Shown here: positions 7,398 through 21,491 of the stretch, in pieces
How positions within the stretch are numbered: position 1 is the first letter of the stretch
How the letters are laid out: each line of letters opens with the position of its first letter
From: Erythrobacter litoralis
Lineage (GTDB): Bacteria; Pseudomonadota; Alphaproteobacteria; Sphingomonadales; Sphingomonadaceae
Length of the DNA: 64,000 nt
Assembly (NCBI RefSeq): GCF_001719165.1
Contig: NZ_CP017057.1
Coordinates: 682,001-746,000, forward strand
Direction of reading: 5' to 3'
The notes under the pieces: generated by a model
Databases searched by the model: none
Told to the model about the DNA's origin: nothing
The model's input: the letters and a program-made list of their open reading frames with translations, nothing else
Translations under genes and position numbers: made by a program

Positions 7398-8806
7398 TGG
7401 CGACCGCCGCCCAGGATCCGGGCCGCGCCGAGCCTGCCGCCGCGCTCGCCGCGCTGGAAGGCCGTTTCCGCGACCGGCTCCAGCTTGGGCAGGCGATCCG
7501 CGAACAGCACGGCGCGATCGAGGGCATGGTGGGCGGGGGCATCCCCGACGCGGTGCTGTTCGCTGCCTCGACCGAGGATGTCGCGGCGGCCGTCGCATTG
7601 TGCGCGCAGCACGGCCTGCCGGTCATCGCCCACGGCGCGGGCAGCAGCCTCGAAGGGCAGCTCGCTGCGGTGCACGGGGGTCTGTCGATCGACCTCACGC
7701 AGATGAACCGGGTGCTGGAGATCAACCAGGGCGATCTCGACGTTCGGGTCGAGGCCGGCGTCACGCGCGAGGCCCTGAACGAGGAACTGCGCGATCAGGG
7801 CCTGTTCTTCCCGCTCGATCCCGGCGCCAACGCGACGCTCGGCGGAATGGCCGCGACCCGCGCCAGCGGGACCAACGCCGTGCGCTACGGCACCATGCGC
7901 GAGGTCACGCTCGGCCTCACCGTCGTCACCGCCACCGGCGAGATCATCCGCACCGGCACGCGCGCGCGCAAGTCTGCGGCAGGCTATGACCTCACGCGGC
8001 TGTTCGTCGGGTCCGAGGGCACGCTCGGCATCATCACCGAATTGTCGCTGCGCGTCTTCGGCATCCCCGAGGAAATCGCGAGCGCGGTGGTCCAGTTCGA
8101 CGAGCTCGCCCCCGCGGTAGAGGCGGTCATGCTCATGATGCAGCTGGGCCTGCCGCTCGCGCGGATCGAATTGCTCGACGAGGTGCAGATGGGCGCCTGC
8201 ATCGCCTTTTCGGACCTCACCGAATTCCGCGCCGCGCCGACCCTGTTCATCGAATTCCACGGATCGCCCGCGGCCGTGGCCGAACAGGTCGAGACCGTGC
8301 GCTCGATGGTCGACGATTTCGGCGGCGGCGACCTGATGTTCGCGACCCAGACCGAGGATCGCAATCGCTTGTGGAAGGCGCGGCACAACGCCTGGTTCGC
8401 GGCCAAGTCGCTGCGTCCGGGCGCGGAAGCCTTCGCGACCGATGCCTGCGTCCCTATCTCGCGGCTCGCCGAAGCCGTCGCCGCGGCGAAAACAGAAGCG
8501 GATGCCGCCGGCCTCGTCGCGCCGCTGGTCGGCCATGTCGGCGACGGCAATTTCCACATGCTCCTGCTGTTCGATCCCGCATCGCCCGAAGAGGAAAAGC
8601 GCGCTCATGCATTGTCGGATGCCATCGCCCGGATCGCGATTGGCCTCGGCGGCACCGCTACGGGCGAGCACGGGATCGGCCTTCACAAGCTTTCGACCAT
8701 GGAAACCGAGCATGGTGCAGGTTCGCTCAAGGTCATGGCGCAGATCAAGCAGGCGCTCGATCCGCTTGGCATCCTCAATCCGGGCAAGACCGTTCCGAGC
8801 CCCTGA
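7397..8806 (+). CDS. FAD-linked D-lactate dehydrogenase-type oxidoreductase
   Basis: A 469-residue flavoprotein of the LDHD/GlcD (VAO/PCMH) family, which oxidises D-2-hydroxy acids and passes electrons to a carrier. The FAD-binding domain covers about residues 48-225 and includes VIAHGAGSSLEGQ and ATRASGTNAVRYGTMR. The C-terminal substrate domain ends with GHVGDGNFH (H380, H387) and GEHGIGLHK, the ligands for metal and carboxylate seen in this family. The sequence pattern is closer to D-lactate dehydrogenase (cytochrome) than to D-2-hydroxyglutarate dehydrogenase, but related D-2-hydroxyacids remain possible. It is co-transcribed with the preceding unknown protein. Sequence 8807-9034 downstream holds no recognised feature. 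Confidence 0.88.
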   Translation: MATAAQDPGRAEPAAALAALEGRFRDRLQLGQAIREQHGAIEGMVGGGIPDAVLFAASTEDVAAAVALCAQHGLPVIAHGAGSSLEGQLAAVHGGLSIDLTQMNRVLEINQGDLDVRVEAGVTREALNEELRDQGLFFPLDPGANATLGGMAATRASGTNAVRYGTMREVTLGLTVVTATGEIIRTGTRARKSAAGYDLTRLFVGSEGTLGIITELSLRVFGIPEEIASAVVQFDELAPAVEAVMLMMQLGLPLARIELLDEVQMGACIAFSDLTEFRAAPTLFIEFHGSPAAVAEQVETVRSMVDDFGGGDLMFATQTEDRNRLWKARHNAWFAAKSLRPGAEAFATDACVPISRLAEAVAAAKTEADAAGLVAPLVGHVGDGNFHMLLLFDPASPEEEKRAHALSDAIARIAIGLGGTATGEHGIGLHKLSTMETEHGAGSLKVMAQIKQALDPLGILNPGKTVPSP

Positions 8807-9034
8807 CGGTCTCATGATCCAACCCGGATCGACCGGCTTGCAGGGCGGGCGTTCGCTGGCGAACCCGGGCAATGGGCTTGGCCGGTCACGACCTTCTGCG
8901 GCCGGTTCGCGCGGCGGGCCAAGGCCGACCTGCGGCGCGAACCGCCAATGCGAAGCATGCCGCCGGATGTTGGCGCGGCGGGATCGAAACCTTCGCACCA
9001 TCGCTTATCGGCGGTTCGCGACCGGCGGGAAGGC

Positions 9035-10174
9035 CTAGCGCTGCGAAGCGAGCGAAACGTGGCGCTTCATGTGGTGGTCGACATCGCCGAATTCGGATTC
9101 GAAGATGGTCAGCCGCTTGAAATAATGCCCGATCGCATATTCGTCGGTCACGCCGTTGCCGCCGTGGATCTGGACCGCTTCCTGTCCGATCAGCCGCGCT
9201 GCCTGCCCGACGCCGACCTTCGCCGCCGATACCGCGCGCTTGCGCTCGCTCTCTTCCGCATCGAGCCGCAGGGTGGCGAGATAGGTCAGCGAGACCGACT
9301 GTTCGTAGGCGGTGTACATGTCGACCATGCGATGCTGGAGCACCTGGAACTTGCCGATCGGCACGCCGAACTGCTTGCGCTGCTTCGAATATTCGAGCGT
9401 CATCGCATGGGCGACCTTCATCGCTCCGCAGGCTTCCGCGCAAGACGCGGCAATGGCTTCGTCGGTCACCCGCTCGATCAGCGGCAGGGCGGCGCCTTCT
9501 TCGCCGATCAGGGCGTCGGCGGGGATCGCCGCGTTTTCGAAATAGACTTCCGAGGCGCGGCGGCCATCGACCGTTTCATAATCGCGCGTGACCACTCCGG
9601 CGGTGTCCTTGGCGATGACGAAGACCGAAACGCCGTCTCGGTCGCGCCGTTCGCCTGAAGTGCGCGCGGTGACGATCAGGTGGCTTGCCCAGGGCGCCCC
9701 GATCACGACCGCCTTGTGGCCGCTGAGGACATAGCCCTCGCCGTCCTTCTTCGCGGTCGTTTCGAGATCGGCATAGTCATATCGCCCGCGCGGTTCGGCA
9801 TGGGCGAAGGCGAAGACGCGGCTGCCATTGACGATCCCGCCGATATGCTCTTCCTTCTGCGCGGCGGTGCCGGCGTGCTTGAGGAAACCGCCCGCGCACA
9901 CGACGGTCGGCACGAAGGGTTCGACGACGAGCCCCTTGCCGAATTCCTCCATCACGATCATCGCATCGACCGCGCCGCCGCCGAAGCCGCCCTCCTCCTC
10001 GCTGAAGGGCATGCCGAGAATGCCGAGCTCGGCCAGCTGCGACCAAATTTCCGGTCGCCAGCCCTTATCGCTGGCGATCGCGGCACGGCGGGTTTCCCAG
10101 TCATACTGCTCGCGCACCAGCCGGGACAGGCCGTCGCGCACCATGTCCTGTTCTTCGGTGAAATTGAAATTCAC
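9035..10174 (-). CDS. acyl-CoA dehydrogenase, partner subunit type
   Basis: A 379-residue acyl-CoA dehydrogenase with the N-terminal helical domain (FTEEQDMVRDGLSRLV), a central beta domain and a C-terminal helical domain containing YSKQRKQFGVPIGKFQVLQHRMVDMY and QIHGGNGVTDEY. The C-terminal loop reads KRLTIFESEFGD, so the usual EGT.QIQ motif that carries the catalytic Glu of MCAD-type enzymes is missing. It lies 29 bases after a second acyl-CoA dehydrogenase gene. Such adjacent pairs often form alpha2beta2 heteromers, as in the FadE/ChsE enzymes of steroid side-chain oxidation. The substrate is probably a bulky or branched acyl-CoA, by analogy only. Confidence 0.9.
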   Translation of the reverse strand: MNFNFTEEQDMVRDGLSRLVREQYDWETRRAAIASDKGWRPEIWSQLAELGILGMPFSEEEGGFGGGAVDAMIVMEEFGKGLVVEPFVPTVVCAGGFLKHAGTAAQKEEHIGGIVNGSRVFAFAHAEPRGRYDYADLETTAKKDGEGYVLSGHKAVVIGAPWASHLIVTARTSGERRDRDGVSVFVIAKDTAGVVTRDYETVDGRRASEVYFENAAIPADALIGEEGAALPLIERVTDEAIAASCAEACGAMKVAHAMTLEYSKQRKQFGVPIGKFQVLQHRMVDMYTAYEQSVSLTYLATLRLDAEESERKRAVSAAKVGVGQAARLIGQEAVQIHGGNGVTDEYAIGHYFKRLTIFESEFGDVDHHMKRHVSLASQR

Positions 10175-10203
10175 TTGTCTGCTCTCCCGTGTCTCCCGGC
10201 CGC

Positions 10204-11412
10204 TTAAAGGCCGAGGATCATTTTCGTGATGATGTTGCGCTGGATCTCGTTCGACCCGCCATAGATCGATGTCTTGCGCATGTTGAAATAGGTCGCGGCG
10301 GCGTGCTGGGCATGGTCGGGGCCGACCGGGTACTGGTTCGACCCTGCATCGCCCGGCACGTTCGCGATATTGCCGTAAAGAGGCGTTCCGTAAGTGCCAA
10401 CCGCCTCGAGCGTGAGCTCGGTCAGGCGCTGCTGGATTTCGGTGCCCTTGATCTTGAGGATGGAGCTTTCCGGCCCCGGGCCCTTGCCCGCCTGTTCGTT
10501 GGCGAGGGTCCGCAATTCGGTGATCTCGAGCGCGGCGAGGTCGATTTCGAGCTGGCTCATCTTGCGCGCGAAATCATAGTCCTGGATCAGCGGCTTTCCA
10601 TCGAGCGTTTCGGATGCGGCGATATCGCGCAGCTTTTCCACGCCGCGCTTCGAACGGGCGACGCCCGCAATGCCGCTGCGTTCATGGGCGAGCAGGAACT
10701 TGGCATAGGTCCAGCCCTTGTTCTCTTCGCCGACGAGGTTCTCGACCGGGACGCGGACATCGGTCAGCCATGTCTCGTTGACCTCGTGCCCGCCGTCGAG
10801 CAGCTTGATCGGCTTCACCTCGACGCCCGGCGATTTCATGTCGATGAGAAGGAAGCTGATGCCTTCCTGCGGCTTGGCCGCCTCCGTGTCGGTGCGCACC
10901 AGGAAGAAGCCCCAGTCGGCATGCTGGGCGAGCGTGGTCCAGGTCTTCTGGCCGTTGACGACGTAATGATCGCCGTCGCGCACCGCAGTCGTCTTGAGGC
11001 TGGCGAGATCGGACCCTGCGCCCGGCTCGGAATAGCCCTGGCACCACCATACGTCGCCGCTCAGGATGCCCGGCAGGTGCCTTTGCTTCTGCTCGTCGTT
11101 GCCGAAGGTGTAGATCACGGGGCCGACCATCGAAACGCCGAAGGGCAGCGGCATGAAGGTGCCGACGCGCGCGTTTTCCTCGGACCAGATGTAACGCTGG
11201 GTCGGGGTCCAGCCCGTCCCGCCATATTCGACCGGCCAGGCGGGCGCAGACCAGCCTTTCTTGCCAAGGATCTTGTGCCACGCCGTCATCTCTTCGGGCG
11301 ACATGTCCTCGCGGTTGCCCATGCCCTCGAGATGCTTGGGGTGGTTTTCCTCGATGAAGGCGCGGACCTCTTCGCGAAAGGCCTGCTCTTCCGGCGTGAA
11401 TTCAAGGTTCAT
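10204..11412 (-). CDS. acyl-CoA dehydrogenase, FadE-like pair member
   Basis: A 402-residue acyl-CoA dehydrogenase. It starts MNLEFTPEEQAFREEVRAF and contains the FAD-binding block WWCQGYSEPGAGSDLASLKTTA. It ends SIYGGSNEIQRNIITKMILGL. The tyrosine-Glu-Gly-Thr position that supplies the base in MCAD is Y-G-G-S here, so the catalytic Glu must lie elsewhere or in the partner, as described for heteromeric FadE pairs. It is the first gene of a two-gene minus-strand operon with the 9035-10174 gene. A palindrome 108 bases upstream may be its operator. Confidence 0.92.
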   Translation of the reverse strand: MNLEFTPEEQAFREEVRAFIEENHPKHLEGMGNREDMSPEEMTAWHKILGKKGWSAPAWPVEYGGTGWTPTQRYIWSEENARVGTFMPLPFGVSMVGPVIYTFGNDEQKQRHLPGILSGDVWWCQGYSEPGAGSDLASLKTTAVRDGDHYVVNGQKTWTTLAQHADWGFFLVRTDTEAAKPQEGISFLLIDMKSPGVEVKPIKLLDGGHEVNETWLTDVRVPVENLVGEENKGWTYAKFLLAHERSGIAGVARSKRGVEKLRDIAASETLDGKPLIQDYDFARKMSQLEIDLAALEITELRTLANEQAGKGPGPESSILKIKGTEIQQRLTELTLEAVGTYGTPLYGNIANVPGDAGSNQYPVGPDHAQHAAATYFNMRKTSIYGGSNEIQRNIITKMILGL

Positions 11413-11812
11413 GTCTGTCTCTCCTGCGTCAAAGGCTTTTCACCCTCGGGCGTTTCTTCCCGAGGCTCTTCACCCTTATCCCTGCCACAAGTCTAGGCCG
11501 ACGGGCAGGGTTTTGCGGAATGCAAGTTTTGCATCGCGCGCGCTATTCGGAGAAATTCACCCCCTTGCGTGGGACTGTTCGGGCGCGGCGGACGGTCGAA
11601 AAGGCGCCGACCTCGCCGGCAAGCTCATCGGCTCAGCGGCAGAGACCGCGCGCGATGGGTTGGGATCGCGGCAAGACGCGCCACCGCATTTTTCCCTGTC
11701 CCGCTCCGGTCCGATGGCAACGCAGGCCGGATTGCAAAGCGCGCAATGGGAACCGAAAGGGCATGCGGTGGATTGCAAGACCTCACGTAGATCAAATGCT
11801 TCGTCCCACATC
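11413..11812. other. 400-base intergenic region between divergent operons
   Basis: This gap separates the minus-strand acyl-CoA dehydrogenase pair from the plus-strand RND operon. It must hold both promoters. The only clear structures are a perfect palindrome at 11520-11534 and a weaker inverted repeat ATTGC (11731-11735) / GCAAT (11743-11747). No convincing protein-coding frame with a ribosome binding site was seen. Confidence 0.6.
11520..11534. promoter_or_regulatory. palindromic operator candidate
   Basis: ATGCAA, GTT, TTGCAT form a perfect 6-bp inverted repeat with a 3-base centre. The size and symmetry fit a dimeric TetR- or GntR-type repressor site. It is 108 bases upstream of the acyl-CoA dehydrogenase start and 279 bases upstream of the RND adaptor start. 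No cognate regulator is encoded next to it. Confidence 0.35.
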
Positions 11813-12864
11813 ATGCGCATCATACCTTCTATCGCGGCGTGTCTGCTGCTCGCGGCCTGTTCCGCTGACGAGGCCTCGCGGCCCGACCGTTCTGTCACGG
11901 TCGTCGCCCAGGAAATCGAATACCTTCCCGAGGAATCGATCGTCGAGGCGATCGGCACCGCCCGCGCGGCGCGCACGGCCGAGCTCTATCCCGAGGCCGC
12001 CGGCGAGGTCGTCGCGGTGCGTTTTTCCCCCGGCGATTACGTGGGCGCGGGAGCGCCTCTGGTCGAGCTCGAGGCGCGGGCCGAACGGCTGGCGCTGAAG
12101 CTTGCCGAAGTGCGCGTCGAGGAAGCCGAGCAATTGCTCGCCCGATACCGCCGGATCGAGGATACCGGCGCCTTGTCCGAAAGCCAGATCGAGGCGGGCG
12201 AGACCGCGCTCGCCGCCGCCCGGATCGAGCGCGACCAGGCCGCCGATACGCTTGCCGAGAGGATCGTGCGCGCGCCTTTCGCGGGCCATGTCGGCTTTAC
12301 CGAGGTCGATGTCGGCGACCGCATCACGCCGACCACGCTGATCGCCCAGATCGACCGGCGCGACCGCCTGTTCGTCGAATTCAACGCGCCCGAGGCGGTG
12401 TTCCAGCGCCTTTCCGAAGGCACCAGCGTCGAACTCGTCCCCTTTTCGCAGCCCGAACGGTCGATCAGCGCCCCGATCCGCGCGGTGGGCACAACCATCG
12501 CCGAAGACCAGCGCAGCTATCGCGTGCGCGCGGTGATCGCCAATGAAGGCGATCGCTACCGCCCCGGCATGAGCTTTACCGTGCGCTACAGGGACCGCGG
12601 CCGGATGCGCGCAGCCGTGCCCGAGGCGGCGGTGGTGTGGGGCGGGGAAGGCTCCTCGGTCTTCGCGGTCAGGGACGGCAAGGCGGTGCGCGTCCCCGTC
12701 ACCATCGCCGCCCGGCGCGATGGGCTCGCGCTCGTCGATGCCCAGCTCGAACGGGGCGCGCTCGTCATCGCCGAAGGCGTGCAGAAGGTGCGCGAGGGGC
12801 AGGCGGTCGAACTGGTCGAACCGCGCACCCGCGACGCGGCCCCGGTCGAAACGGCGGGCGCGCA

Positions 12865-12868
<4 letters not shown>
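11813..12868 (+). CDS. RND efflux periplasmic adaptor (membrane fusion protein)
   Basis: A 351-residue HlyD/AcrA-family adaptor. It begins MRIIPSIAACLLLAACSADEA, a lipoprotein signal with lipobox LAAC, so it should be anchored to the periplasmic face of the inner membrane. The lipoyl half-motifs flank a short helical hairpin (LAEVRVEEAEQLLARYRR to ARIERDQAADTLAERIVRAPF), followed by the beta-barrel region with LFVEFNAPEAVFQRL. The start was chosen for the signal peptide; the frame is open further upstream but without signal-like sequence. It overlaps the RND permease gene by four bases (GTGA) and is the first of a three-gene operon. The substrate is unknown. Confidence 0.9.
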
Positions 12869-18424
<5,556 letters not shown>

Positions 18425-18514
18425 AATTCCGCTCGCCCGCCGCTCTTTTCCCGCCGCCGCCAAGTCGCTGAAAAAAATACCGCATTGAAGGCCATGTGAC
18501 CGGCGTGTTGCGCT

Positions 18515-18566
18515 GGTCACCGAACAGACGCGGAAGGGTCACCGGACGGTCGCCCGCGGGTCAAAT
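18515..18566 (+). promoter_or_regulatory. Pho-box-like repeats with 11-base period
   Basis: GGTCACCG occurs at 18515-18522 and 18537-18544, GGTCGCCC at 18548-18555 and GGTCAAAT at 18559-18566. The start points are 22, 11 and 11 bases apart, so one repeat unit per helical turn. PhoB binds direct repeats of the (C/T)TGTCA(T/C) type with an 11-base period. The GGTCA core here is a variant. The site lies 57 bases before the TonB receptor and phytase genes, which fits phosphate control. An inverse copy GTGACC is at 18496-18501. Function is inferred. Confidence 0.4.
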
Positions 18567-18622
18567 TCCCTCTCTATCGCGCCCTCTCGAACGGGACTGT
18601 CCGATCGAAGGGGGAATATCTG

Positions 18623-21478
18623 ATGATGCGTTTCAGCCTGCTTTCCGGCGCTGCCGGCATTGCCTTTGCCGCCATTGCAGCAGCACCTGCCATCGCCGGC
18701 GAGGTGCGCGGCACCGTGGTCGATGCGTCCGAAACGATCGCCCTGCGCGCCGCGCAGATCGAGATCGAGGAAATCGGAAGGCAGGTCAATTCGGAGCGCG
18801 GCGGCACGTTCGATTTCGGCGAAGTGCCCGCCGGCACCTACACGATCACCGCGCGCTATGTCGGGGCGGACCCGGTGTCCCAGCGGGTGACGGTGCCCGA
18901 AACCGGCGCGGTCACGGTGAATTTCGCGCTCGGCCAGTCGGGCAGCCAGATCCTCGTCGTCGGACAGGGCGCGAGCCAGGCCAGCGCCCTTTCGAGAAAG
19001 CGCGCCGCGGACGGCGTTTCCGACGTCCTCACCCGCGACGCGATCGGTCAGTTTCCCGACCAGAACGTCGCCGAAAGCCTGCGCCGCCTGCCGGGCATCA
19101 ACGTGTTGAACGACCAGGGCGAAGGCCGCTTCGTCGCGGTGCGCGGGCTCGACCCCAATCTCAACGCCACCTCGGTCAACGGGGTGCGCATCCCCTCGCC
19201 CGAAGGTGACATTCGCGGGGTCGCGCTCGACGTGATCTCGTCCGAGATCATCGAATCGATCGAGGTCAAGAAATCCCTCACTCCCGACATGGACGCCGAC
19301 ACGATCGGCGCCTCGATCGAAATCAACACGACCAGCGCCTTCGACCGCAAGGAGGACCTCTATGTCGTGAAGCTCGGCGGCAGCTACAACGAATTGCGCG
19401 ACACCCTGACCCCCGATCTCGGGGCCGATTTCGCCGCCAAGCTGACCGACAATTTCGGCGTTTCGGGCGGGATCAGCTATTACAACCGCGAATTCCAGAC
19501 CGACAATGTCGAGGCCGATGACTGGACCGAGGATGACGGTCTGATCTACGCCGAGGAAGTCCAGTACCGCGACTATCTCGTCGAACGCGAACGGATCAGC
19601 GCGACGCTCGGTTTCGATGCGCGCGTCGGCTCCTCGACGGAACTTTACCTGCGCGGCGTGTTCAGCCAGTTCGACGATCAGGAATTCCGCCGCCGCCTGA
19701 CCTTCGATCTCGGCGATGCCAATGTCTCTGGCAGCGGCCTCAATCCCGTATTCGACGACATCCGCGATCCGGCCGACCCGGATGACGAAGCCGCGATCGC
19801 GGTCGAGCGCGACGTCAAGGACCGCTTCGAACGCCAGCGCATTCGCACCGTCACCTTCGGCGGTGAGAGCCAGTGGGGCGGGCTCAAGGCGGAATATGCG
19901 CTCGCCTGGGCGAAATCGTCCGAGCGCGAGAACGGATCGGTCGACCCGACCATCTTCGTCGGAGAATTCGAGGATTCGGGCCTTGGCGTCGGGTTCGACT
20001 ATGCCGACGAACGCCGCCCGCGCTTCAACGTGACCGGCAACACCGCCGATTTCTTCGATCCCTCCTTCTACGAACTCGACGAGATCGAATTCACCGCGCT
20101 GTCAGATGCCGAAGACGAGGAATTTTCCGGCAGGCTCGACCTGGGCTATGAATGGTTCACCGATGCCGGAACGCTCACCGTCCAGGGCGGGGCCAAGGCG
20201 CGGCTGAGGGAAAAGCGCTTCAACGGCGAGATCGAATTCTACGAACGCGACGACTACACGCTTGCCGACGTGCTCGGCGAAGGGCCGTCGAACACGCTTG
20301 AAAACCTCGCGCCGCTGCCGGGCCTCACGCAGGCGACCGATTTCTTCCGCGACAATTTCGCGAGTTTCGAACTCAATGCCGTAGACACCGCGCTCGACAG
20401 TGCGAACGGGGATTATTCGGTCGAAGAGGACATCCTCGCGGGCTACCTCTTGGGCCGGTTCGAGAACGATCAATGGCTCGTCATCGGCGGGGTGCGCTAC
20501 GAACGCACCGACAACCGCCTTTCGGGCTTCGAGACCGCGCTGTTCGAGGAAGGGCAGGACCTGCCCGGCGGCGGGGTCGCGGACGACGACACGGTGATCG
20601 TCACGCCGGTCGAATTCGAGCGCGACTATGACCACTGGTTGCCCAGCCTCAACATCCGCTACACGCCGATGCCCGAATTCGTGATGCGCTTTGCCGGGTA
20701 TCGCAGCATCGTGCGCCCCAATCTCGAACAGCTCGCACCGCGTTTCGAACTGGACGAGAACCGCGAGGCGGTGATCGGCAACCCCACGCTGGAGCCGTTC
20801 GAGGCGTGGAACCTCGATGCGAGCTTCGAATATTACATGACCGGCAATGGCGCGATCACGGCGGCGTTCTTCTACAAGGACATCGACAATTACGTCACCA
20901 CGCTGGTGCTCGATCAGCCCGGCAGCATCTTCGGGGTCGATTACGAACAGGGCGAAACCTTCGTCAACGGGCCTGCGGCGGAGATTTTCGGGATCGAACT
21001 CGGATTCTACCAGCGGCTCGATTTCCTCCCCGGCTTCCTCGACGGGCTGCTGGTGCAGGCGAACTACACATACACCGATGCGAGCGGCCTCGTCGCCGAC
21101 GGCGAGGTCGGCGACATCACCGCCGCGCCGACATTCCGCGAAATCCCGCTGCCGGCCACCAGCGAGAACACCTTCAACGTCGCGCTCGGCTATGACAAGG
21201 GACCGGTCAGCCTGCGCCTTGCCGGGACCTATCGCGACGGCTTTCTCGACGAGGTGAACGCCGACGGGCCGGAATTCGATCGCTTCACCGACAGCCTGTT
21301 CCAGCTCGATTTCACGGCCCGATATCGCGTCACCGACAAGGTCCAGGTCTATTTCGATTGGATCAACATCAACGATGCCGAATTCTACGCCTTCAACCGG
21401 CTGGGCGGGCGGCAGAACATCCTCCAGTTCGAACGCTACAACTGGACGATGAAGGGCGGCGTGAGGCTGAATTTCTGA
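18623..21478 (+). CDS. TonB-dependent outer-membrane receptor
   Basis: A 951-residue TonB-dependent transporter. A signal peptide (about residues 1-25, ending AIAAAPAIAG) is followed by a carboxypeptidase-regulatory-like domain (about 26-105), a possible TonB box near ILVVGQ, and a plug domain. The plug includes RRLPGINVLNDQGEGRFVAVRG and SEIIESIEVKKSLTPDMDADTIGASIEI. The remainder is beta-barrel ending in NWTMKGGVRLNF, with the usual terminal Phe. The start is at one of two adjacent ATGs (18623 or 18626) after AAGGGGG. It lies 13 bases before a phytase gene and behind Pho-box-like repeats, so uptake of phytate, inositol phosphates or another phosphorylated compound is plausible. The ligand is inferred from context. 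Confidence 0.93.
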   Translation: MMRFSLLSGAAGIAFAAIAAAPAIAGEVRGTVVDASETIALRAAQIEIEEIGRQVNSERGGTFDFGEVPAGTYTITARYVGADPVSQRVTVPETGAVTVNFALGQSGSQILVVGQGASQASALSRKRAADGVSDVLTRDAIGQFPDQNVAESLRRLPGINVLNDQGEGRFVAVRGLDPNLNATSVNGVRIPSPEGDIRGVALDVISSEIIESIEVKKSLTPDMDADTIGASIEINTTSAFDRKEDLYVVKLGGSYNELRDTLTPDLGADFAAKLTDNFGVSGGISYYNREFQTDNVEADDWTEDDGLIYAEEVQYRDYLVERERISATLGFDARVGSSTELYLRGVFSQFDDQEFRRRLTFDLGDANVSGSGLNPVFDDIRDPADPDDEAAIAVERDVKDRFERQRIRTVTFGGESQWGGLKAEYALAWAKSSERENGSVDPTIFVGEFEDSGLGVGFDYADERRPRFNVTGNTADFFDPSFYELDEIEFTALSDAEDEEFSGRLDLGYEWFTDAGTLTVQGGAKARLREKRFNGEIEFYERDDYTLADVLGEGPSNTLENLAPLPGLTQATDFFRDNFASFELNAVDTALDSANGDYSVEEDILAGYLLGRFENDQWLVIGGVRYERTDNRLSGFETALFEEGQDLPGGGVADDDTVIVTPVEFERDYDHWLPSLNIRYTPMPEFVMRFAGYRSIVRPNLEQLAPRFELDENREAVIGNPTLEPFEAWNLDASFEYYMTGNGAITAAFFYKDIDNYVTTLVLDQPGSIFGVDYEQGETFVNGPAAEIFGIELGFYQRLDFLPGFLDGLLVQANYTYTDASGLVADGEVGDITAAPTFREIPLPATSENTFNVALGYDKGPVSLRLAGTYRDGFLDEVNADGPEFDRFTDSLFQLDFTARYRVTDKVQVYFDWININDAEFYAFNRLGGRQNILQFERYNWTMKGGVRLNF

Positions 21479-21491
21479 TAGGGAGCGCACG

